From Rhizobium tumorigenes (lineage in GTDB: Bacteria; Pseudomonadota; Alphaproteobacteria; Rhizobiales; Rhizobiaceae): 64,000 nucleotides of DNA. The notes below the pieces were generated by a model that searched no databases, had not been told where the DNA came from, and saw only the letters and a program-made list of their open reading frames with translations. The stretch is taken from positions 3,587,501-3,651,500 of the forward strand of contig NZ_CP117255.1 in assembly GCF_003240565.2 (NCBI RefSeq), read 5' to 3'. Shown in pieces: positions 26,122 to 34,824 of the stretch. The stretch's first letter is position 1. Each line of letters starts with the position of its first letter. The position numbers and the translations under genes are program-made.

Positions 26122-27401
26122 GCCGAATACTTCCGGTTGTCGTCTTTTTGCCATTCCTCTTCGAACAGCCGGCTGAGGTGTCGGATGCTGGAATGATAGT
26201 CGAAGTTCTCGCGCACCCGCCGCTCTGCGGCCAAACCCAGACGGTGGCGCAGGGCAGGGTCGCGGATTGCGGTTTCCAGGGCCCGTGCCAGGCCGGTTGG
26301 GTCTTCGGAAGAGACCAGCAGCCCATTCTCGCCGTCGATCAAAAGTTCCGGAACGCCGGAGACCCGCGTCGAGATGCAGGCGAGACGCTGGCTGGAGGCC
26401 TCGACCAGCACGTTCGGCAGCCCATCGCGGTCGCCGTCGGCAGCAACGCGGCAGGCAAGCGCGAACACATCGGCACGTCGATAGTGTGCCAGCACCTCTT
26501 CCTGCGCCATCGCACCCTTCCAGATGATGCGGTCGGCAATGCCGAGACTGTCCGCCAATACCTTAAGGTCGGGCAACCGGTCGCCGCCGCCGATATGCTC
26601 GAAACGCCAGTGAAGCGTCTCCGGCAACAGCGCCAGCGCCCGCAGCAGCACGTCGTAGCCCTTTTTTTCGACGGCGCGGCCGACGCTGAGCAGCAACACC
26701 GGTGCAGCGGGATCGCTGCCGTTGCGGTCGGAATGGTCAACTTCCGGAGGGCTGAAACGGGCGAGGTCGAGGCCGTGGTAACTTAGGTGCACACGCTCCT
26801 TGAACGGGGTCAAAGTTCGCATGTGGTCAAAACCACTATGAGTGCAGGTCACGGCCCATCGTGCCTGTCCGAGCTTTTCGGTCAGTTCCCAGTCGGGCGA
26901 TGTCCAGATATCCTTGGCATGCGCCGAACAGGTCCAGGGGGTGCCGGTGAGAATGCTTGCATAGGCGGTTACGGAGGCGGGGGTGTGTATGAAGTGGGCA
27001 TGTAGCCACTCGGCTCCGTCAGGCCACTCATGCGCCAGCACCATGGCCTGGCCAAGGCGGCGAAATCGGTTGCGCGTCGGGTCACGCTTCAGGTCGGTCC
27101 AGAATTGGCGCAGCAGCGGCCGAAAGCCGGGTCGGCGCCTGACCGATAGCAGCGCCTTGACGACGCGCAACGGCTCCTCGTGCAGATATTCCGGCAGGTA
27201 GACGACACGCGCCTTGATCTCGTCGTGGACCGGATGCCGCTTCTTGTCGGTGGGACGGCGCATCGAGATCAGCGTCAGGTCGAAACCGGCCTGTTCCAGC
27301 CCAAGCAGTTCCTGGGCGATAAACGTTTCCGACAGCCGGGGATAGCCCTTCAGGACGACCAGAATTTTCTTTCGGATAGTCAATGGCTGCGCTCTACTCA
27401 C
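26118..27401 (-). CDS. Glycosyltransferase family 4 protein
   Basis: This 427-residue cytoplasmic GT-B glycosyltransferase begins after a short tail with KKILVVLKGYPRLSETFIAQEL, a frequent start in polysaccharide GT4 enzymes. The C-terminal domain carries LLSVGRAVEKKGYDVLLRAL, where the Lys binds the donor phosphate. The GT4 EX7E region follows as DGLPNVLVEASSQ, with STRVSGVPELLIDGENGLLV after it. The GTG at 27401 overlaps the end of the upstream gene (GTGAGTAG); a TTG six codons later is the alternative. It is the middle gene of three overlapping glycosyltransferases and so probably acts on the same glycan. The sugar specificity cannot be read. Confidence 0.86.
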   Translation of the reverse strand: MSRAQPLTIRKKILVVLKGYPRLSETFIAQELLGLEQAGFDLTLISMRRPTDKKRHPVHDEIKARVVYLPEYLHEEPLRVVKALLSVRRRPGFRPLLRQFWTDLKRDPTRNRFRRLGQAMVLAHEWPDGAEWLHAHFIHTPASVTAYASILTGTPWTCSAHAKDIWTSPDWELTEKLGQARWAVTCTHSGFDHMRTLTPFKERVHLSYHGLDLARFSPPEVDHSDRNGSDPAAPVLLLSVGRAVEKKGYDVLLRALALLPETLHWRFEHIGGGDRLPDLKVLADSLGIADRIIWKGAMAQEEVLAHYRRADVFALACRVAADGDRDGLPNVLVEASSQRLACISTRVSGVPELLIDGENGLLVSSEDPTGLARALETAIRDPALRHRLGLAAERRVRENFDYHSSIRHLSRLFEEEWQKDDNRKYSA

Positions 27402-28608
27402 CGACGACGGAAAGCGAGGGATAGCTCTCCCGCCCGTCGAGCCACTCGCCGACGATCTGCGAGATATTGACGAGACCCTCGAGCCGCATGTTTTTCTCGC
27501 CGCTCTTCGATGGAGGTGCACGATTGACCAGCTTCTTCAAGGCTGCCGATAACTGCAATGCGTCCTCGGACTCTTCTGGAAGCAGCATGTCGACCAGTCC
27601 CAGTGCACTCGCCCGCTGGGCGCGGATCAGTTGTTCCTCGCGCGGTCGCGTCCGCGGGATGATAAGCGCCGGCTTGTCGAAAGACAGGATTTCGCAATAG
27701 GTGTTGTAGCCACCCATGGCGACCACGGCTGTCGCACCATCGATCAGTTCTTCCATGCGCTTGTCGAACTCGATCACCTCGAGACAACTGATCTTGTTGG
27801 CACGCTCGACAAGTTCGGTCCGCTCACGGGCCGGCATGTAGGGTCCGAGCACGATCAGCGTCTTGTACTGCAGCGAGCGATCCTGTTCGTAGGCGTTGAC
27901 GATATCTCGCACGAGATCCGCGCCATCGCCGCCGCCGCCTGTTGTCACCAGAATGTAGTCCTCATCCGGCACGTGCTCGGATTTCTTGCCTTGCGGAACG
28001 CTGCGCTGCAGGAAGCCGACAAAGTCCATTTTCCGTCGTACGCCGGCGGGAACGTCGAGGCCGAGAAGCGGATCATAGAAATCAGGCGGCCCATAGACCC
28101 ACACCCGGTCATAATACTGGTCGATCTTCTCCAGCATGTTGCTCTTCTTCCACTCGGCATCAAGCAGATGTGGTGCATCCATCACATCGCGCATGCCGAG
28201 CACCAACGTCGTTCCGCGCGCCTTGAGATATTGCAGCGTGTCCTCGACTTCGCCCTTGAGACCGAGCGGTTCCTTGTCGACGATGAAGATGTCCGGCTGG
28301 AAATTTTCGGCCGTCTGGCGGATGATCGCCTGGCGCATCTTCAGCGTGTCTTTCAGGTCGACGTCGCCGGACATCGAGGTGTATTCGCCGTCCTTGAGTT
28401 TGATGACGCTCGGCACCTGAACGAAGTCGACGCGGGCACGGTAGTCGAATGCCCCGGCGATGGTTGCGCCGGAAATAATGAGGACATTCAGCCCGCGATA
28501 GTCGCCAACCAGCGAATGTGCGATCGTCCGGCAGCGGCGCAGGTGTCCGAGCCCGAATGTGTCATGGCTGTACATGAGTATGCGTGCATCTTCAACGCGC
28601 CGTTTCAT
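27394..28608 (-). CDS. Glycosyltransferase, MurG/GT28-like (first of two paralogues)
   Basis: This 404-residue protein opens with the acceptor-side motif MYSHDTFGLGHLRRCRTIAH, very like that of the protein from 24991-26121. The C-terminal half has VTTGGGGDGADLV, AMGGYNTYCEIL and IPRTRPREEQLIRAQR, matching the nucleotide-sugar site of GT28 enzymes. ATG 28608 has GAGG eight bases ahead; the TTG two codons earlier is not needed. It is the first gene of the glycosyltransferase/pseudo-ABC series, with 93 bases between it and the transporter operon upstream. No promoter box stands out in that gap, so read-through is possible. Function beyond glycosyl transfer is unknown. Confidence 0.82.
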   Translation of the reverse strand: MKRRVEDARILMYSHDTFGLGHLRRCRTIAHSLVGDYRGLNVLIISGATIAGAFDYRARVDFVQVPSVIKLKDGEYTSMSGDVDLKDTLKMRQAIIRQTAENFQPDIFIVDKEPLGLKGEVEDTLQYLKARGTTLVLGMRDVMDAPHLLDAEWKKSNMLEKIDQYYDRVWVYGPPDFYDPLLGLDVPAGVRRKMDFVGFLQRSVPQGKKSEHVPDEDYILVTTGGGGDGADLVRDIVNAYEQDRSLQYKTLIVLGPYMPARERTELVERANKISCLEVIEFDKRMEELIDGATAVVAMGGYNTYCEILSFDKPALIIPRTRPREEQLIRAQRASALGLVDMLLPEESEDALQLSAALKKLVNRAPPSKSGEKNMRLEGLVNISQIVGEWLDGRESYPSLSVVGE

Positions 28609-28707
28609 GGGCAAAACCTCAAGTCCAAACGTCTTTCGCAGTTAGTTTGCAAGAGGGAGCCAATGCCGTCATGCGCGGCGCGCGCTGTTTCGCGTCCGCA
28701 CCACACG

Positions 28708-29883
28708 CTATTTGTAGGGATCGGCAGCATCGCGCAAGCCATCTCCCAGAAAATTGAACGCAAGTATCACAAGAATTACTGGAATCATCGGGAACAGAAG
28801 CCAAGGATAAAAGGCGATAACACTGACGCTTCGGGCCTCTGTCAGCAAGATACCCCAACTCGTGATGGGTGGTCGCAAACCAAGTCCCAGAAAGCTCAGC
28901 GCGGTTTCGCCGAGGATCATGCTCGGGATCGAAATCGTCGCGGTGGCGATCAGGTGCGACATGAAGCCTGGTACGAGATGCCGGCCGATGATGCGTCGCG
29001 ATTTGGCGCCCATCAGCTGTGCCGCCAGCACATAATCCTCTTCGCGCAGCGACAGGAGTTTTGAGCGGACAGCGCGCGCAAGCCCGGTCCAGTCCAAAAT
29101 GCCGAGAATGATGGTGATCCCGAAGTAGACCAGGATCGGGCTCCAGGTCACCGGCATGATCGCCGCCAGCGCCATCCACAGCGGCAGGCTCGGTAGCGAT
29201 TGCAGAACTTCGATAACCCGCTGCACCAGGAGATCGAACCAGCCACCGTGATAACCGGCAAGTCCGCCGAGCACGATGCCGAGAATGAAGCTGATGGATA
29301 TGCCGATCAGGCCGATGGTCAGCGAAATGCGTGCACCGTAGATGATCCGCGAGAACACGTCCCGCCCGAGCCTGTCTGTTCCCAGCAGATACATCTGCCC
29401 GCCCACAGCCGGGCAGACCAGATGGATGTTGGAGGGAATGGCGCCCCAGAAATTATAGGCATCCCCACGGCAGAGGAAGCGGATCGGCTGCACGTCGTCA
29501 GGCTTATCCGTATAGGACCTGCGCAACGTCTCGATATCGAGCGACATGCTGCGACCGTAGACGAAGGGCGCCACCAGCTTTCCGTCATGGAAGATGTGGA
29601 CCGCCTGGGGCGGCGCATGGATGAAGTCGACATTGCGCGTGTGCAGGCCATAGGGCGCAATGAACTCGGCGGTGATAACGACGCCGTAGAGGAAAAGCAG
29701 GAATATGCCGGAGGCGACAGCCACCCGATGGCGCTTGAATTTCCACCACATAAGCTGCTTTTGCGACGCCATGTGATAGCGCGTCTGGCCGGCCGACATC
29801 GCCTCGAACTGCATCGGGTCGAATGGTGCCGTCGAGACGTAATGCTGCATCGGCGCCCCGGGTTCTGGCAAGGATGAGGTCAA
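28708..29883 (-). CDS. ABC transporter permease, DppC/OppC type
   Basis: This is one of the two inner-membrane subunits of a peptide-type importer. The protein has 391 residues, longer than the usual 300. It has a cytoplasmic N-terminus, a first membrane helix at about 52-75, and a periplasmic insertion (about 76-180, including HIFHDGKLVAPFVYG) before the remaining five helices. The permease signature for ATPase contact is seen as AAQLMGAKSRRIIGRHLVPG. Its ATG overlaps the stop of the DppB-type gene (ATGA). This is the last gene of the operon. Confidence 0.92.
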   Translation of the reverse strand: MTSSLPEPGAPMQHYVSTAPFDPMQFEAMSAGQTRYHMASQKQLMWWKFKRHRVAVASGIFLLFLYGVVITAEFIAPYGLHTRNVDFIHAPPQAVHIFHDGKLVAPFVYGRSMSLDIETLRRSYTDKPDDVQPIRFLCRGDAYNFWGAIPSNIHLVCPAVGGQMYLLGTDRLGRDVFSRIIYGARISLTIGLIGISISFILGIVLGGLAGYHGGWFDLLVQRVIEVLQSLPSLPLWMALAAIMPVTWSPILVYFGITIILGILDWTGLARAVRSKLLSLREEDYVLAAQLMGAKSRRIIGRHLVPGFMSHLIATATISIPSMILGETALSFLGLGLRPPITSWGILLTEARSVSVIAFYPWLLFPMIPVILVILAFNFLGDGLRDAADPYK

Positions 29884-30878
29884 CGGATGCTCCTGCCCTG
29901 CAAGCGGATACGGGGGTCGAGAAAGCCAAGGGCTATGTCGGAAATCAGCACGCCGATAACATTGAGTACGGCGAGGAACATCAGGAACGATCCGGCAAGA
30001 TACATGTCCTGGCTCTGCAACGCCTTGATCAGCATAGGCCCGGTGGTCTCCAGCGACAGCACGATCGCTGTTATTTCAGCGCCTGAGATGATCGACGGCA
30101 GGATCGAACCGATATCGGCGACGAAAAAGTTGAGGGCCATGCGCAGCGGGTATTTGATCAGCGCGCGCAGCGGGTGAAGACCCTTGGCCCGCGCGGTGAT
30201 GACGTATTGCTTCTGCATCTCGTCAAGCAGGTTGGCGCGCAGCCTCCGGATCATGCCGGCGGTACCGGCCGTGCCGACGATGACGACGGGGATCCACAGA
30301 TGCGAGAGGATGGAACTCGCCTTCTCCCAGCTCATCGGCTGGGACAGATATTTTTGATCCATAAGGTGGCCGATGGAGACGCCGAACCAGACATTGGCGA
30401 AATACATCAGGATGAGCGCCAGCATGAAGTTCGGAATGGCGATCCCGAGCAGCCCGAAAAACGTCAGGCTATAGTCGCTCCAGCTGTACTGATGGGTCGC
30501 CGAATAGATGCCGATGGGAAACGCGATCAACCATGTCAGCAGGATGGTGGTGAACGACACGAGGATGGTCAGCCACAGTCGGTCGCCGACCACCTGCGAT
30601 ACCGGCAGCTGATATTCGAAGGAATAGCCGAAATTGCCGTGCAACATGCCGGCCACCCAATAGACGTACTGGACTGCCACCGGCTTATCCAGGCCGTATT
30701 CCTTGCGAAGCTCCTGTATTTCCTGAAGGTTGGCGGTCTCGCCCTGGGCTTGCAGTTCAGCGATCTGGCTTTCGAAGAAGTCGCCCGGTGGCAACTGGAT
30801 GATGGTGAACACCAGCATAGAGATGACTAGAAGCGTCGGAACCATGACGGCAATGCGCCAGACGATATATCTAAGCAC
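29880..30878 (-). CDS. ABC transporter permease, DppB/OppB type
   Basis: This 332-residue inner-membrane permease starts MLRYIVWRIAVMVPTLLVIS, the typical DppB opening. It has about six helices and the EAA loop TARAKGLHPLRALIKYPLR. The GTG at 30878 overlaps the stop of the substrate-binding gene, and its own stop overlaps the DppC-type gene. A loop of about 60 residues between the first helices (FFESQIAELQAQ to DKPVAVQ) is typical of the family. It pairs with the product of the next gene to form the channel. Confidence 0.93.
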   Translation of the reverse strand: MLRYIVWRIAVMVPTLLVISMLVFTIIQLPPGDFFESQIAELQAQGETANLQEIQELRKEYGLDKPVAVQYVYWVAGMLHGNFGYSFEYQLPVSQVVGDRLWLTILVSFTTILLTWLIAFPIGIYSATHQYSWSDYSLTFFGLLGIAIPNFMLALILMYFANVWFGVSIGHLMDQKYLSQPMSWEKASSILSHLWIPVVIVGTAGTAGMIRRLRANLLDEMQKQYVITARAKGLHPLRALIKYPLRMALNFFVADIGSILPSIISGAEITAIVLSLETTGPMLIKALQSQDMYLAGSFLMFLAVLNVIGVLISDIALGFLDPRIRLQGRSIR

Positions 30879-32790
30879 GGGGATGGTCCTCCGTCAGCCA
30901 GAAGGTATCGGGCATGTAGATGCCGAGAAAGCATGTCGGGTCGAAGCCGTAGAGCGCCTTTTCAGGCACGTTCTGCAACCGCTTGGAGTGCAGGATGGGC
31001 TGCAGGGTGCCATTGATCAAGCCGATCGAAAAGACCTGCTCGGTATAGATCGCCAGCATTTTTTGCCAGATTTCCGTTCGTTCCTCGAACGACGCTGCGA
31101 TACCCCATTGTGCCAGGAGCTCGTTCAGCTGCGCAGCCTCGGGAACATCGGGGGCAACCCCTTGGCTGCCGCCGGACAGGTAATACATGCCCCAGAGCGG
31201 CCATTGAAGCTGGTCGTCCATCGTGGGGGCCAGTTCGCCGGGGTTCATGTCTGCGGTCGGTACGCCGTTATCCAGCCCGTACCAGATGGACATCATGATA
31301 CGCCCGCCCATCGCGCGGCTGCGGAAGATGTCGCGCTGCGAGGAGCGGGTAAAGGCGGCAATGCCGATCTTCCGCCAGTGGTCGGTGACCAGCTCCATCA
31401 CATCGGTGTCGAGCGAGCTTTCGCCCGCCGTCTCGACGGTGATTTCCATCGGCCGCCCGTCTGGCAGCAGGCGCAGGCCATCGGCGTTGCGCTTGTCGAG
31501 GCCAGCGGCGTCAAGCAGGGTGTTGGCCTGGGCCGGGTCGTGGTTCACCCACGCCTTGGCGTATTCCGGCTTGAAGAGCGGGCTTTCGGGCAGCACGGTG
31601 TCAGCGCTTTCGGCACCGAGGCCATAGAAAGCCGCCATGTTGATCTCATGGCGGTCGATCGCCATGGACAGCGCCCGGCGTACCCTGACGTCGCGGAAAA
31701 CATCGCGCCAGACCTTGTCGGCGCAATTGAGATTTGGCAACAGCGCCACGCGGGAGCCGCGCGCCATTTTCCAGAGGTTTACCTTCACCGGGTAGCGCTT
31801 TTCGGCGTCTTTCAGGAACGCATAATCATCAAAATCGATGCCGGTCGCCTGCAGGTCGCTTTCGCCGGCACCGGTTTTGGCGGCTATGATCGACGACGAA
31901 CTGACATTCAAAATGAAGCGGTCGATATAGGGAAGCTGCCGCCCGTTCTCGTCGACACGGTGGAAATACGGGTTGCGCTCGAAAACGAACTGCTCGGCCG
32001 GTGGTGCGGTGGTGTTGTGCCACGGGTCCAGCACCGGCAGGGCCGGATTTTCCGGACGGTATGCTCGACCCATCTTGATGTGCATCTCCTGCCACTTGCG
32101 CGCATGATTTTCCTTCATGAGCGAAGACAGCCTGATCTCGTCCTGGTATTTCTTGTGGAACTGCTTGAGGTAGTGAGCGGGGCCGGCAAGCACCAGCGGC
32201 TGCGGGGCAGCGATGATCGGCAGGAAGTTGGGGTTCGGCTTGTCCCAGGAGTAACGCACCGTCAGGGAATCGATCACCTCGAACTTCGGCAGGCTGCCAT
32301 GCGGCCTCAGTTCCAGAGCACCGCCGCCCGGAGTGAGCTGCTTGTTGAGGATGACGTCTTCCCACCAGTAGCGAAAATCGTCGACGGTGAACGGCGCGCC
32401 ATCCGACCATTTATGGCCGGGCCGGAGGTGGAAGGTGAAGACCCGGTCGTCTTCGATGTCGTAGGATTCGAGGATGTCCGGCTGCATCTGCAACTTCTGG
32501 TCATAGCCGATCAGTCGCGCATAGCCGTAGATCGTCATGAACCGGAGATCGCTCTGCCCGCCGATGATGGTCCGCACCGAGCCTCCATATTGGCCGGGCT
32601 GGCGCCCCATCGCCTTTAGCTGGATGACCCTAGGGCGGTCCGGCAGGCGGTCGGCCATAGCTGGCATCTGGGCTGCATCGAGCCAAGGCCGAAGATATTC
32701 CGGCTCGATATCGCGATCTGCAGCGCGCGCCGAAAACGCCGGCAGCATGGTCGATGCGATTGCACCAAGGAACGTCCGACGGGTTACCAC
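30871..32790 (-). CDS. Tat-exported ABC substrate-binding protein, SBP_bac_5 family
   Basis: The periplasmic binding protein has 639 residues. The N-terminus [10 protein letters not shown] followed by a hydrophobic run and SARAAD is a twin-arginine (Tat) signal, so it is probably exported folded. The family core includes the QYGGSVRTIIGG stretch, HKWSDGAPFTVDDFRYWWED and VRRALSMAIDRHEIN. Members with the QYGG motif and large size often bind oligosaccharides and not peptides, so the substrate is open. The GTG at 32790 overlaps the end of the ATPase gene by 7 bases. It is the second gene of the operon. Confidence 0.9.
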   Translation of the reverse strand: MVTRRTFLGAIASTMLPAFSARAADRDIEPEYLRPWLDAAQMPAMADRLPDRPRVIQLKAMGRQPGQYGGSVRTIIGGQSDLRFMTIYGYARLIGYDQKLQMQPDILESYDIEDDRVFTFHLRPGHKWSDGAPFTVDDFRYWWEDVILNKQLTPGGGALELRPHGSLPKFEVIDSLTVRYSWDKPNPNFLPIIAAPQPLVLAGPAHYLKQFHKKYQDEIRLSSLMKENHARKWQEMHIKMGRAYRPENPALPVLDPWHNTTAPPAEQFVFERNPYFHRVDENGRQLPYIDRFILNVSSSSIIAAKTGAGESDLQATGIDFDDYAFLKDAEKRYPVKVNLWKMARGSRVALLPNLNCADKVWRDVFRDVRVRRALSMAIDRHEINMAAFYGLGAESADTVLPESPLFKPEYAKAWVNHDPAQANTLLDAAGLDKRNADGLRLLPDGRPMEITVETAGESSLDTDVMELVTDHWRKIGIAAFTRSSQRDIFRSRAMGGRIMMSIWYGLDNGVPTADMNPGELAPTMDDQLQWPLWGMYYLSGGSQGVAPDVPEAAQLNELLAQWGIAASFEERTEIWQKMLAIYTEQVFSIGLINGTLQPILHSKRLQNVPEKALYGFDPTCFLGIYMPDTFWLTEDHPRA

Positions 32791-34670
32791 GTGCGCAATT
32801 CCTGGATGTTGGCGTCGCGATGGGCGCGGACGAAATGGCCATCGCCGAGATCTGCGTAGGCAAGTTCCTCGCCTTCGGCCTCAGCGAAATTAGGCCCCCA
32901 GTCCCGCTTCGAACTCGGGCCGACTGCTTGCAGCCCGGCAAAATCCAGAGGACGGTCGAGGTCGGGGAAGGGGACAGCGGACAGCAGCGAACGGGTATAG
33001 GGATGCACCGGATCGCGCAGGATGATGCCCCTGGGCGCAATCTCGACGATGCGTCCGCGATACATCACGGCAATGCGGTCGGCCATGTAATCGACGACGG
33101 CCAGATTGTGCGAGATGAATAGGTAGGTGAGCCCGAGTTCCTTCTGCAGGTCCTTCAGCAGGTTGAGAATCTGCGCCTGCACGGAAACATCGAGCGCCGA
33201 GACCGGCTCGTCCAGGATCAGCAGCTTCGGACCGAGTGCCAGTGCCCGGGCGATGCCGATACGCTGGCGCTGCCCGCCGGAAAAGCTGTGTGGATAGCGG
33301 CTGAGGTAGCGTTCGTCGAGGCCGATCGCGCGCATCAGCGCCGAGACTTTCTGCTTCCGGTCGGCGCTGTCGCCGCGACCGTGTATTTCCAGAGGCTCGC
33401 TGAGAATGTTGCGCACGGTCATGCGCGGCGAAAGCGACGAAACCGGATCCTGGAACACCATCTGGATGTTGGTGCGCATTTCCATCAGTTCGTCGCCGCT
33501 CACGGACAGCACGTCGACGTCGCCGTGGCCGTCGTTGAAAACGACAGTACCGCTGTCCGGCTGCACGGCGCGCATCAATATCTTGCTGACGGTGGTCTTG
33601 CCGCAGCCGCTTTCGCCGACCAGTCCGAGGCACTCGCCGCGACGAATGTCGAAGCTGACATTGTCGACAGCACGCATCTCGGAACCGCTACCCCTGTCGA
33701 AAAGGCCGCGTTTCTTGGTCTTGTAGGTCTTGGCAAGATTGCGCACCGTCAGCAGCACTTCCGGCCCTGCGGGCTCGCTCTTGCGCTTTGAGGAGAATGT
33801 ATCGATGTTGACAGGCACGTCGCGCAGTGATTTCAACCGCTCGCCGGGCTTCATGTCGAAATGCGGTACGGCAGACATCAGCCCCTTCAGATAGGGATGT
33901 TGCGGGTTCCTGAAGATTGTCTCCACGGGACCGGCCTCCATCACCTCGCCGTGGTAAATGACTACAACCTCGTCGGCCATGTTTGCGACCACGCCGAGAT
34001 CGTGGGTGATCAGCAGCATCGCCATCTGCATCTTGCTCTGCAGATCGCGCAGCAGGGTAAGGATTTGTGCCTGGATGGTCACATCGAGGGCCGTCGTCGG
34101 CTCGTCTGCGATCAGCAGCGCCGGGCTGCAGATCAGCGCCATGGCGATCATTGCGCGCTGGCGCATGCCGCCGGAAAGCTCGAACGGATACATGTTGAAG
34201 GTGCGCTTTGGATCCTGAAAGCCCACCAGCTCCAGCATTTCTTCGGTCTTGCGGCGCTGCTCTTCTTTGGTCGCAGTGCTGTGGATGCGAAGCGCTTCGC
34301 TGATCTGGTTGCCGACAGTGTGAAGCGGCGACAACGACGTCATCGGCTCCTGAAAAATGGTCGCCATCCTCCCGCCACGCAGCGCCCGCATGGGAGCACT
34401 GTCGCGAGACAGGCTCAAAATGTCGGTGGTGAGGCCGTTTTTTGGGTCGGTGAACAAGATGCTGCCGGAGGCTGTAGCAGGCGTGGGCAAAATGCCCATG
34501 ATTGCCTGGCTTATGATCGACTTTCCGGATCCGGATTCGCCCACCAAGGCGGTCACCTTGCCCGGCAAGATCCGGAGGCTGGCGCCTTTGACGACGGACA
34601 GCCTATCGCCATAGAGCGAAAAGGACACGTCGAGATTTTCGATACGCAGCAAGTCCGTCTCAGGCGCCAT
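32784..34670 (-). CDS. ABC transporter ATPase with two fused domains (DppD-DppF/YejF type)
   Basis: This 628-residue cytoplasmic ATPase combines both nucleotide-binding domains of a peptide-type importer. Domain 1 has [17 protein letters not shown] and [12 protein letters not shown]; domain 2 has [17 protein letters not shown] and [12 protein letters not shown]. Oligopeptide C-terminal segments ([24 protein letters not shown]) follow each. All catalytic residues are intact. ATG 34670 begins [13 protein letters not shown]; 15 more upstream codons are possible but unlikely. It heads the operon ATPase, binding protein, permease B, permease C, an order in which the ATPase comes first. A general-stress promoter lies 59 bases upstream. 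Confidence 0.93.
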   Translation of the reverse strand: MAPETDLLRIENLDVSFSLYGDRLSVVKGASLRILPGKVTALVGESGSGKSIISQAIMGILPTPATASGSILFTDPKNGLTTDILSLSRDSAPMRALRGGRMATIFQEPMTSLSPLHTVGNQISEALRIHSTATKEEQRRKTEEMLELVGFQDPKRTFNMYPFELSGGMRQRAMIAMALICSPALLIADEPTTALDVTIQAQILTLLRDLQSKMQMAMLLITHDLGVVANMADEVVVIYHGEVMEAGPVETIFRNPQHPYLKGLMSAVPHFDMKPGERLKSLRDVPVNIDTFSSKRKSEPAGPEVLLTVRNLAKTYKTKKRGLFDRGSGSEMRAVDNVSFDIRRGECLGLVGESGCGKTTVSKILMRAVQPDSGTVVFNDGHGDVDVLSVSGDELMEMRTNIQMVFQDPVSSLSPRMTVRNILSEPLEIHGRGDSADRKQKVSALMRAIGLDERYLSRYPHSFSGGQRQRIGIARALALGPKLLILDEPVSALDVSVQAQILNLLKDLQKELGLTYLFISHNLAVVDYMADRIAVMYRGRIVEIAPRGIILRDPVHPYTRSLLSAVPFPDLDRPLDFAGLQAVGPSSKRDWGPNFAEAEGEELAYADLGDGHFVRAHRDANIQELRTW

Positions 34671-34728
34671 GCAAAAAGAATTTCCCCGTATCACCTGTGA
34701 CCCGCGCCGGCACACTAACGTAGGCTAT

Positions 34729-34753
34729 AACGGGTGTCCAGTTAGCCGGTTCC
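34729..34753 (-). promoter_or_regulatory. EcfG/RpoE2-type general stress promoter upstream of the peptide-type ABC operon
   Basis: Read on the minus strand, GGAAC (34753-34749), 16 bases and CGTT (34732-34729) match the alphaproteobacterial general-stress consensus GGAAC-N16-CGTT exactly. The start of the fused ATPase gene is 59 bases beyond it. Transcription would begin about 7 bases after CGTT, giving a leader of about 50 bases. Match and position are seen; function is inferred. Confidence 0.6.
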
Positions 34754-34824
34754 AGTCTCCTGACAGAAATCTGGTTCGTCTTCAGATACCTATCGGAATG
34801 GCGCGAAGGAGCTTATGCTTGGCT

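Noticed and set aside
27631..32619. Other long antisense frames (27631-29064, 30730-32619)
   Set aside because: They are shadows of the glycosyltransferase and ABC transporter genes, without motifs.
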